Below are positions 45,900 to 55,836 of a stretch of DNA of 64,000 bases, piece after piece (positions within the stretch are counted from its first letter, which is position 1; each line of letters starts with the position of its first letter). The position numbers were made by a program, and so were the translations under genes. The DNA comes from Cryptomeria japonica (lineage: Eukaryota; Streptophyta; Pinopsida; Cupressales; Cupressaceae). The stretch covers positions 577,020,752 to 577,084,751 of the forward strand of contig NC_081405.1 in NCBI RefSeq assembly GCF_030272615.1, written 5' to 3'. The notes beneath the pieces are model-generated. The model searched no databases. It worked only from the letters and a program-made list of their open reading frames with translations, and was not told where the DNA came from.

Positions 45900-47093
45900 T
45901 TTTTTTTTTAAATTGCCCGCATTCGTTGGAATTCTGACGATAATTCAATAAATTTTTGCGGCAGAGAAGGAATTGACAACGACATTTGTGTTTTTTTACA
46001 AAAAGTGTCTGCATTCGTCGAAATTCCGATGACAGTGGGCATTACTTAAAACAAAAAACAAAAGACCAAGACATTTCAAATCATTTTTGTGGCCTCTTCC
46101 CATTCTCTTGTTGTCACCCTAGCAATGTATTCCCGCCCATAGTTCTACCTCTATTTGCTAGAATCCCCTTGCCTTACCTCTGCCACTACTCATTGTTGGT
46201 TCCTGGTCATAGCTGTTTAGGAGGGAACCACTGGTCGAGTGGTTAATTGGTTTTTGTTCTTATGGTGGAATTTTCCTGGAACTGGAACAAAGCACGCCAT
46301 CTTTGAAGAAGAATCTTTCACTCAGCCACAGAATGAATTCGAACATGGATTGAAGGCCCCCCACTTCCTATTCATGGTGTGGTTGACTATCTATACATAT
46401 AGTGACAAAGTGTATCGATTGAGGTTGTGTCTACGTATGTAATGCCACGGCCGGTTTTTTCTGGGTGATCATTTGGGCCTCAAAGTGGACCCGCAAGGGA
46501 GAGGTTTTTTCTGATCTTAACACTTTTTGTTTTCATGACATTTGAGTGAAGTAGACCACAGCTACAATTGTTATGGAACCCAGGAAGCTGCTTGAAATTT
46601 CATATTGATCAACCTTGTGAGTAAACCACTGCTCCATTGGGTTTGTCATAACAATTTCAGCACCATCCATGATTAGTCGATCATCAATCATGATTAACAG
46701 TAGCGAACTTATCCAATGTCACATAACACCATGCAATGAACATAAGACATAACTCATTATTCTTTTGTATGAAATTTTTCAACCAAGATTATCATATTTC
46801 AACTTGTGTGATAAGTTTTGGCATTAGAATCAACTAATAGTCAACATAGATATTTATCATCAACCTCCCTTTCTTTCACCAAAGGGATAAAAATTTATTA
46901 AACACAATGAGAATTATAAAGCAAGAAAGTAGATGCATAACCTAATCTAATCTCCATTTGCATAACCTAAGAAGGTAGATACAACTAAATAATCTTGAAA
47001 GAATTGTATATGAAGGGCACTATTAGAAAACAACTTATGTACCATGCTAGTCTATGTAGCTACTACTAATTATTACATAGAAATAGATAAATG
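45900..47093. other. CACTA interior, left part
   Basis: Frames at 45986-46246 and 46239-46442 are open but unrecognised. Around 46670-46540 the minus strand reads D-G-A-E-I-V-M-T-N-P-M-E-Q-W-F-T-H-K, which looks like gene-derived sequence without a family I can name. Confidence 0.35.
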
Positions 47094-47682
47094 TGTTAGA
47101 ATGTGTTGAAATAGTAGCTATCTCGACTACCTATCTATTGTATTTTAATGTTGTCAACGACAATTAAAATACACATGTATTATGTATTATGTAAACTGAA
47201 CTTAGGGCTGGGCCCAAATACATGTAGCTTGTAATTATGTCTTGCTTGGGAAAGACCTATATATAATGTAACTTGTGGATAGGACAGGCCCTATAATTGT
47301 AACTTGTAATTTGGTCTGAACCTAATTGGGTGATGTAACTTGTGGTCCTATATTGAATGTAACTTGTAGATAGGGTATGTCCAATATGTATTTTTAGCAA
47401 TTATGTAATTGGGCTGGGCCCAAACTCATGTAACATGTGATAAAGGCAATCAATCAATAATGTCTTAATAGGTCAAGACCTATTTGGACGATATACATAA
47501 TATTATTATTAAATTAACAAGGCAAGCCGACTTGAGACTTGACACCACAAGTCAAGTATATAAGCAAATCATTTGCATGGCATAGTGAATCAATAACATA
47601 TAAGGCAAATTATTCTTAAGGTTGTCAACACATGTAATCTTCTCCCCAACATTTAGCGATCTCTCTCTCTCTCTCTTGTGCA
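47094..47682 (+). repeat. Probable solo LTR inside the CACTA element
   Basis: Starts TGTTAGAATG and ends CTCTCTTGTGCA, a form common for plant LTRs (589 bp). AAATG before it and AAATT after it could be a target duplication with one change. It contains six copies of an ATGTAACTTGT-type motif. Without a second copy the call is tentative. Confidence 0.45.
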
Positions 47683-48000
47683 AAATTTCTCCTCATCCAT
47701 TGTGTGAAGGTTAGCTATTAGGTGATACTAAGGATAAATATTCAAAAAGTATAATAATTACACTAATACATATATCACTCTCATGCCTTCCTTGATTTGA
47801 TATAAGGTCCCTCTATCCTGTTAATGCATGATAGCCTCGATAAGATAAATGATTGAATAAGAGATAAATGAATTCTCTCATTCAATCATCTATCCTATTG
47901 ATAAACTATGATGAAGACTTCAAGCTATTGTTCCTTCATTTGATGATCATTCTTAAATTTGTATATATTCAACCATACTTGCAAAGTTTGATCAATGATT

Positions 48001-48300
48001 AACTACCGATAATCATCGGTTATAAATATCATAACACAAAATACCGATTGGCATCGGTTTACATTAAAACCAATGCACTCCGATTAATATCAGTTAACAT
48101 ATTAACTATGAACACCGATTGTTATCGGGCTTAACCAATGCACTCCGATTGATATCTGTTAACATATTAACTCTGAACATTGATTGTTATCGGGCCTAAC
48201 TAATACATACCAATTAGTATTGGTTGTCATGCATATGATAGACACATTGATTAAGTATCGGGTGGTTTGTTAAGTGATATACACCGATTTAGGTTTCTAT
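48001..48300. repeat. Array of ACCGAT..ATCGGT palindromes
   Basis: Short imperfect palindromes ACCGAT-(4 nt)-ATCGGT and variants (ending ATCGGG or TCAGTT) recur about eight times at 30-37 base spacing. Part of this forms a 65-bp direct repeat (CAATGCACTCCGATT at 48071 and 48136). Confidence 0.85.
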
Positions 48301-49053
48301 CCTCCTCCTTTGTTGACATCCCCTCCCCCATTGTCTAATATATCTATGAATTTTCCAACAACTTTTAATATCACAACAAGAGATAATTTTTTATGAGTTT
48401 CTTAAAGCCAACTTTATTACTCTTCCGTTGAAAAATTGAAGAAAAAACCATAAAAAAATTTAGGACAATCCTTTTTTCAAGTATCATCAACTATTCCACT
48501 AATGAATGTCATGATTTGGAGATTAAAATTCAACAACTTATTATAGTTCTAGTAACATTTAAATAATAGGTTAAATGTATCCCAGGTCGATGCAAAGAAA
48601 CCTCTTCTCCACCAATACCAGATAGAAGAGAAAGAACTTTAATTTAATGCCATTAGGATAAAATACTTTAATCAGGACAGATGAATTGTATGCAACTGTA
48701 TCTATTTGGAATGCATTACCCAAATAGCGCAATTGATCAGTCACACATGAATTTCCATGAGTGTGATCTTTTTCAAATCCTAATATGATTTATATCTTGT
48801 CAACCTCTAGAGGAGCCACTTGACTTGGCCCCACCCAAACCAAGATCCATTCTTCCCACTTTTCAAGAATGTATTTTTATTTACTATCTTGCACTTTGCC
48901 TCATGAATTTTGAATTATAGTGTAGAGTTCTTCACAAAGGACACTACCACATCATCTAGAGTCTATGCTTCATTTCTTTTCTTTGATCTCATGGAGGCCA
49001 ATAGTGCTTTGTCTGAGGAAGTGATTCCTGAATAGTCATGGGGGGGAGAGTTA
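48301..49053. other. CACTA interior, right part
   Basis: No recognised coding. The sequence between the palindrome array and the methyltransferase fragment shows nothing I can name. Confidence 0.4.
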
Positions 49054-49120
49054 ATGCTTGAAATCACCCTTCTATTGGGAGATTGTGTACATAACCCCTT
49101 GGTCTTCAGAAAGCTAAAAA

Positions 49121-49396
49121 TTACTTCGAGTCCGCCAACTCTGGTTCCACACTATAGAAATTTTCGGATATTGCCTTCCAAATATCCTTCAGTGAAAAAG
49201 CATCATTCTCATAATAGAAAAAAGGTTTTCCTTGCATGAACACATTGATTTCCTCCAAGCGTGGCCCAATAGGTTTTGCAGGAACTCCAAAACCAGTTAG
49301 TCCCTCCGGACATAAAATTAGAGACGTCACATCACACACTCCAGACATTATTTGTTTGTATTGCATACTCTCTATGTATATATCACCCTTTAACAC
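49121..49396 (-). pseudogene. DRM-type DNA methyltransferase fragment in CACTA
   Basis: An 85-90 residue open piece contains G-F-G-V-P-A-K-P-I, then P-F-F-Y-Y-E-N-D-A-F, I-W-K-A-I-S and Y-S-V-E-P-E-L-A-D-S-K. This matches the N-terminal part of the catalytic region of plant DRM (domains rearranged) methyltransferases as I know it (G-F-G-x-P, P-P-Y-F-Y-Y-E-N-V-A, E-P-E-F-V-D-S-K). The frame ends at S-K followed by TAA, possibly a former exon edge (A|GTAATT). Catalytic methyltransferase motifs are absent here. It reads as a single host exon captured by the transposon. Confidence 0.55.
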
Positions 49397-50942
49397 TTTC
49401 CTCTGCTTTTCTCCAATTGCTCTCTTCTAGGCAAGCTGATGAGCTTGGTTTCATGTCATTCAATATAATGCATGCTTGCTTTCTTTTACAAAATTTACTT
49501 GCACATGAGTCTTCAGCTTGTATATTTTGCTTCCGTACAGATAAATTTTAATTCACACTTAGATGATAATTAAATTAAATAAGAATTGGTAAAGAAAATA
49601 TTTAATCATTAGATGTTACATATTATCTGACAGAAAGATCCTAGACAATTCTTGGAGAAAGGAAACATCATTGATAATTTTTTTTGCAAATAACACTGAA
49701 TCAAATAAATAGTAAATGTTTTATGCAATTTTTAAAAGTAGAACTCGTTCAATTATTTCATGCACCAATGACAAAGCCGTCTGACCCACATCATCTAACA
49801 CCATCAAAATTCCAATGACAACTAAAGAAAAATCCAACAAGGATGTTGTATATCCGACATCACTTCCTTGTCCGATAGTCGTCAAGGGGAAAACATAGCA
49901 TCTGTCAAAATTTCGACAGTAATCCACCAAAATTTTTGGACAAGGGAGCAAATATAGCCACCGTCGGAAGAGTTTGTAGCGTCATCAGACATCCAACACA
50001 AATGGCATCGTCGGGAAGACCAACGATGAGTTTTCAACAGTTAAATTGGTTGGAAGTCCAACATGGTGTCGTCGGACTTCTGACAATTAGCCATTAGAAA
50101 TTAGGCCCAAATGTACTAGTGAAGACATAAAGCCTTTAATGGTTTCCAAAGAATTTGAGGGTTTGAGAGGTGACTTCCCTTTTCTTAGGGATGTGATAAT
50201 TTTTAGTAGATGGGTTAGGCTAATTTATAAGGGATTAGAAGAATATAGAAGGGGGTTTAGAGAGGCAAGTAGGAGATATAAGAAAATGCAAGCGAATGAG
50301 GGGTAATTCTAATTGAAATAAATTGCTTTATTTCAACAAAATAGATGAAAGTGGGGGATTTAAATAAATTAGATTTATTTATTTGAAGTGAATAATTTAA
50401 TTAAATATAAATTTAATTAAATAAAGTGATTTATTCAATTAAATGATATGAAAGGCCTAAGTGAATTTAATTAAATAAATTGAATTTATTTAATCAAATA
50501 GATGATTCTTAATGCTTAAATTAAATTAAATTTAATTAAATAGAGGAATGAGAATAAAATGAATATTAAATACTCACTTAGGAAAGTGGTCATTTTTATA
50601 TGTCTACATTTTGCCCCTCTTTGAAGTGACATGTGTGCACATGTTAATTCAAAGAAAAATCTGATGTGTTGCCAAAATTTGATCGATGTGATGTCGTGTG
50701 TCGAGATGTCGAAGTCATACCCTAGATTTGATGAATCATATTGATGATGCCCCCTCGGGAGATGAATCAAAAAAATTGAAAATTTGTTTCAGTTGATAAT
50801 CGTTGTAGATTTGATTCCATTTTAAAATTTTGTCTATTTTTAATGTCTGCCAATTGATTCATCTCCCGATAATGATGTTTGCTAGGGTTAAAAGCGAGAG
50901 AACGAGAAAAATACATGCCCCACCTACTAACCCTAGTTTACT

Positions 50943-50963
50943 TTTACCCTATAAAAAGGTAAA
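50943..50963 (+). promoter_or_regulatory. TATA-like box in a short palindrome
   Basis: CTATAAAAAGG sits between TTTTACC and GGTAAAA, pointing to the right. It lies about 170 bases upstream of the TAGCGCATA array and, with element 3 removed, about 1.3 kb upstream of the plant-mobile-domain frame. It is a candidate antisense promoter by sequence form only. Confidence 0.4.
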
Positions 50964-51122
50964 AAGTTATTTCATTTGTATCATTTGCACCTTTTGACTT
51001 TTGGTGAGAGTGATATTTGGATAGTGAGAAGATGCTAGTTACCTATGCTTCACACTGATTCGAGCGTGTTTGTCGATACCGGAGGGCCGCCACATATGGT
51101 CACGTTTTTAATTTTTTGTCTC

Positions 51123-51460
51123 AAATTTTCATGGTTTAGCGCATCCGATCTGTCGCTTAGCACATACGATACAACAGTTAGCGCATAAGGTTAGCAAACT
51201 AGTGTAGCATCTAGGAGTCATTAGGTAGCATGCCATAGGTTTAGGGTAGCACATAGGGTAGAATAGTGCATAGGGCTAACAAGGTGGCGCATGCGGGGAA
51301 AAGGGTAGCGCGTAGGGTAACCTAGCACATAGGGTTCAAAGGTTAGTGTAGAGGATAATTGTGATAGCGCATAGGGTAAAGTTTTTAGCGCGTAGCCGAC
51401 TTTAGTTAGTGGATAGGTGGTAGCATAGCGCATGGGAGGATTTTCTTAGTGCATGAGTAG
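51123..51460 (+). repeat. TAGCGCATAGGG array, plus strand
   Basis: About fifteen copies of TAGCGCATAGGG and variants (TAGCACATAGGG, TAGTGCATAGGG, TAGCGCGTAGGG) in 340 bases, at 15-30 base spacing. It is the same motif as in the leader of element 1 but on the opposite strand relative to the LTR. Confidence 0.9.
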
Positions 51461-51536
51461 AAAAATAGCTAGGAAGTAGTGGAAAGGTGGCGGTGTGGGG
51501 GGAAAACTAGATAAAGTAAGATAACTGGGGGGTGGG

Positions 51537-52756
51537 TGTCTACCCCAACTTTAATAACAATAATACCTCTAATTGAAATCTCAATCCGAAGTTTGGACAT
51601 TCATATGGTAGAGCTTACTATTCTCATGGCTGGTGCTTATTTAGTTGTCAATCCAGGAACGTAAAACTTGAAATGGGTCTACAAGATATATGCACTAAGC
51701 TCCTTGAATGATTATTCTCAATTACTGTAAGAAAGGTAGGAATAGAAATCATAAAGACTAAATAAAAGATTTGCAAAACTCTGTTGAAATGAATTAATTG
51801 AAATAACAGGAATAACACCATTCTACCTTGGCTGCAGGAACAGTCCAAGGATCCGTTTCCAGTGGCTGCAGGAACATCGTAGTCATGAAATTCTATTGCA
51901 ACTAAGTAAAAAACTAACTTCAATAATCATAAACACGGGATCACTCACCAAGTGGGCCCCCTTGGATGAGTGATATCAAACTCTCAGCAAAGAACTCTTA
52001 ATAGATCAGAATAACATATTTTTATTCATTTCTTCCTGAAAGACAATTACATATCCAAAAAAGAAAAATCCAGAATACGTGACAAAACTCTGCTCAATCC
52101 CTTTCCATTCTGTCTAACTCTCAGAAAAGAAGGGAGAGCTTATTATAAAGAAAAGACAAACTACAATGGATAACTACAATTACGCCCAGAAGAAAAGGTG
52201 GATCATTGTCAGATGAAGGGGATAACAAAGAGCTTGGTTGCAGGAACTGTGGATCTGTAACCGAACCATAGTCTTTGCATGCCAAAGAGATATTTTACAG
52301 ATTAAACATGCACCGGAGTTAAACTCCCATGGTGAAGTACAACTACTCTGATTATGCCATAGATCGCGCTCACTTGAATCTCCTTCAATTTGACCTCCAG
52401 CTATCTGACGTGATTCTCCAGTCCTTAGGCATGAAAGAGAATTCTCCACCGCAGCATCAATTATTATCTGCACTAAAATAGAAACAATATACAAGGACAC
52501 GCATATGTATCTTACTTAACTAATACATTCATTAACTCACATATGAAATCATCCTAAATAATTTGCATATCATAGGGACAAACCATTTGGCTGCAAGAAG
52601 AAATTAGCAAGGTTCAAACATGATTTCTTAAGTTTAGTTTTAAAACATGGATTACATATAGTCAATTCACAATATTTTACTATCACAGTGCAACCCAAAA
52701 GATGCCAAAACCCTAAGAGTCCTGATAAAAAAACATGTCAATACATCGCATTATCA
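51537..52756 (-). repeat. 3' LTR of element 3
   Basis: 1220 bp, TGTCTACCCC to TTATCA on the plus strand. Carries four GGCTGCAGGAAC-type motifs (51832, 51862, 52235, 52590) and two open frames, 51923-51648 and 52500-52180, that are also open in the partner LTR. Confidence 0.92.
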
Positions 52757-52772
52757 TGCCCCCCAACTTTAA
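52757..52772 (-). other. Polypurine tract of element 3
   Basis: The minus strand reads TTAAAGTTGGGGGGCA immediately before the 3' LTR start TGATAATG. Confidence 0.7.
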
Positions 52773-53053
52773 GGGTTTGCTACTCTTGCAGCAAAAGGAA
52801 AATTTCTAATTTTTGCTGAAACTCTGAAATCACCTACAGTGTTCTATCTAGTTCCCTTGGAAGGCAAATTCCAGTAAAATTTGTTCATTTTCTCCAACCT
52901 AGACCATGTAGCTGTTTCTTCAACATCTATATCATAATTTTGTTTTGCTGGTTGGCATGCCTAAAGTGGCCACATTAGGATAGGAGGCTGAAAGATTAAT
53001 GGTAACCAATTATTGGATTTCTCCCTTCCTAGCTGTATGTACTTAGAGGTTCT

Positions 53054-55121
53054 CTATATAGCTGCATGAAAATTTTGCAATGAATAGGGTTCTCCCAGTT
53101 TTAGATGATCTGGTAGATGATTCCAATGTTGAGTTAGTCCCTTTAGTGCTGTTGTCCTATGGGTTTGAACTAATTTCTCAAACGCTTGATAGACTTCCTC
53201 TCTCGTTGGAAGTGATATCTTACTAACATCATCTCTTATTAGCAACTTTTGCCAGTCATAATACAGAACCTTGGGTGCTTCTGATTCCCTCCTCAATGGC
53301 AATGGACAGTCAAGTTCCAATTTTTCAAACTCCCTGGCTTGTGGTCCTATAATCATTTCATTTTGTATCTAAGATATTAGAGCTCTGAGATGGATATCCC
53401 CAATGTACAACAAAGGATTCCACTCTCTGTCTTGGGGCACAGGATAATTATGTAAATATAATTCACATAATAGGTTCTTTATAGAATGTGGGGAGGTTTG
53501 ATAAGCATGATAGAATTCCTCAGGTGTTTCCAAGGATGGATTAAGGTTCCTTACTATGCGATTTAATCTAAAATTCAGATACCGTTCTTTCAAGTGCACT
53601 GCATAAATTTTTGGGGGAGCTCTACACTGCATTATCTCACGAACCATACCATAGATCTCTTCTACCTTAGTCTCCAATTCTTTAATTCTATTATCTTTTT
53701 TCTTAATCTCTTTTTGCTGCTTATTAATTATTCCTTGCAACCTATCCTTCTCTATTTCCCATTGCCTAAAGAATGTTAAAGCAATTGATAAGCTAGTTAG
53801 GGATGAAGGAGTTTTTATGGGTCCTACCTTAGACCGTGGGATTTCTTCAATAACTTCCTCATTCTGGATTGGCATATTTCCCACATTTTCTTCAGGTTGC
53901 TATGTAACATCATCAATTATCTCCTCAGATTGCAATGCCACTAAAGCCAGATTTGCAAGCTTATCAATTACAATTTCTTCTTGAATTGCTTCTTGGATTT
54001 CTTCTCCTACAGGATTTTCTTGAATTTCATCTTCTATAGGGTTTTCTTGCATTTCCTTCTCTGCAGCATCTTCTTCTTCTGAAGTTTCTACTGCAATGAC
54101 CTCTACTAGCTTACTCATTGGTTGAGTCTTCTGTGTCCTTCTTCTTGTTCTCCTAACATACACTTTTGAAACAGATGTAGGAGTTTTTGTTTTTGCCTGA
54201 CGCCTCTTGGCTACAAGAGGAATATGCACTTCTTGCAGCTGGATAACAAATTCTTCACCTGACTCCTCCTTTTCTAATTCTTTTCCTTCCCTCTGCAAAA
54301 TAGGTGAGCCTCCTTGAAGAGAGGTATAGGGTTGTACTTCAGTTGGCTCTGCTTCAATATTTTCTTCTAAAATCATTGCAGCTCGTTCAGCAACCAGCAA
54401 ACCCTCATCTTCACTAGAAAGACCTTCTACAACTATCCCTTCTTAAACCGGCGGATTATTTTCAATAGGGGCTTCATCTACCCTAAATTGCAGAATATCT
54501 TCAAACACACCCCATTCCATCTGTGAAACATCTCTCAAGGACCGTTGTACCAGCAACTTCACCAGTCCATGATGGCTAACAAAGCAATTTTCATATTTTT
54601 TAGTTTCCTTAGCACTTATAGAAATGAGATGATATAAGAAATTTAGGACATTAACTCGCCGGTCATGACGTAGATGACTGAGTAGCTTGAAAGTGGAGAT
54701 TTGAATACCGTCCTTCATAGGTGATATATTGCATGATATACAGAGCTACCTAAGGCCAATGTGCTGGCAAAGAAACCCTTCTAGTCCCTTGCCTATCCAC
54801 CATTAAGGGTTTGTCTATAGAAATTGTGACCTTTGCCCTGGTACTCCTTGCATCCTTCAATTCTCGAAAGAGTTCCCCTTCCTGTAGCAACCCTGTGACC
54901 TCTGCAATTCGCTGCTCTATAGTAATTACCCTCAACCCCTTAACTATAGCTTCTCCTTCGTCAAAAGAATGCATAAATTCCGCAGCTATTTCATCATTGA
55001 AATCTCTAATCTTCAAGAAATAATCCAGCCAGCCGTAGTTTTGGAAATAATGCACACAGACAACATCCTGCAACAACCCTTCATGTACAGTCGGTTCATG
55101 GTGAATTAGATCACCTCCCAT
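53054..55121 (-). pseudogene. 3' accessory ORF of element 3
   Basis: Five open pieces between integrase and the 3' LTR: 55121-54750, then after a frame change 54718-54443, 54400-53900, 53884-53369 and 53356-53054, the last four in one frame separated by single stops. Together about 680 codons. Landmarks in order: V-K-G-L-R-V-I-T-I-E-Q-R-I-A-E-V-T-G-L, F-K-L-L-S-H-L-R-H-D-R-R, H-H-G-L-V, a Glu-rich region with a basic R-R-T-R-R-R-T-Q block, then a coiled coil (E-I-K-K-K-D-N-R-I-K-E-L-E-T-K). Position matches the extra ORF of Athila/Tat elements. The N-terminal domain resembles the putative plant transposon protein domain and the locus at 16.5-18.1 kb. No envelope-type signal peptide is evident. 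Confidence 0.7.
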
Positions 55122-55836
55122 CTTTTACTTTGATACTTCCACAGCTTCACCAAAATTTTTGATAGATTCACAAAAGCTAAAATCTACATATCTAAAATTT
55201 GGCGGCACAACTTATTATTCACTCGCATGAAATAATAATCTTCATAAGTAATGTCAGTTAGGAAATCAGTTCAGGATAATAAATCTGACTGGGAAAAAGG
55301 ACCATAAAGTACCCCCCCCCCCAACTTAACCTAGCACGTGTCCACACAGGCTGACGAGATGTTGGGTTTGAAGTGGATTAAAACAGGATTAAAATCATAA
55401 TGAACTAATAAATGCAAAATTAAAATAAAGTACAATATACACGTACCTGCAATTGGGTGAAAATAATGGCAAAATGAAATGAAGTGACAGATAAGAAAGT
55501 GGGATGGAATGTAGTGGATGGAACTTTATGTATGGAGAACAATATTTCACATGGAAATATTTGATTATGATATGGTAAATAAGTTCATTGCAAAAGCTAT
55601 AGGAATATCACCTTTATTAACATGCCCAAGTGCAATAGGAAGCTCATGAATTGTTACCAAATCATTAGCAGTTGCTGCAGGAATATCACCAGTTGTTGCA
55701 GGAACATCACCAGTTGCTGGAGGAACTTGTATTTCTTTTTAAGGAGCAAACTACTGCAGAAACTCTTCTCTAGTAGCCAGCTTGTGATAAAGTCATAGTC
55801 GGTGTCCATTCACTAAAAGTTTGAATTGAACAGGAT
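55122..55836 (-). other. Spacer between pol and the 3' ORF of element 3
   Basis: Mostly non-coding. At 55670-55730 a 21-base unit (GTTGYTGCAGGAAYATCACCA) occurs three times, sharing the TGCAGGAAC core with the LTR motifs. Confidence 0.6.

Larger units (their letters stand above)
45828..50121. mobile_element. Non-autonomous CACTA (En/Spm) transposon, 4294 bp
   Basis: The right end reads (inward) CACTAGTACATTTGGGCC and the left end TACTAATACATTTGCCC, an imperfect terminal inverted repeat with the first C mutated on the left. The 3-bp duplication AAG flanks it (45825-45827 and 50122-50124). The LTR of element 1 (7310-7320) supplies the empty site TTGTTGAAGAGATAAAG. CGTCGGA/TCCGACG-type subterminal motifs occur at both ends (45856, 46015, 49960-50090). 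No transposase is recognised. Confidence 0.88.
44922..50608 (-). mobile_element. 3' LTR of gypsy element 2, split by a CACTA transposon
   Basis: 44922-45827 and 50125-50608 together align with the LTR at 6407-7827 of element 1, giving about 1.39 kb without the insertion. On the minus strand, CAAAGAGGGGCAAAA lies just before the LTR start TGTAGAC (50608), as expected for a polypurine tract, so this is the 3' LTR and the internal region lies to the right. Confidence 0.85.
50609..51536 (+). other. Internal region of gypsy element 2, left of element 3
   Basis: Holds the polypurine-like tract (50609-50625, minus sense), a perfect 16-bp inverted repeat (50755-50770 with 50854-50869), a plus-strand TATA-like box near 50950 and the TAGCGCATA array. 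It is cut at 51536 by element 3 and continues at 62558. Confidence 0.6.

Noticed and set aside
48001-48300. Possible CRISPR-like array
   Set aside because: Repeats are short, diverged palindromes without conserved repeat/unique spacer structure, in a plant transposon.
53054-55121. Envelope gene interpretation for the gypsy 3' ORF
   Set aside because: No signal peptide, transmembrane segment or Cys pattern; instead an acidic, basic-block and coiled-coil protein.
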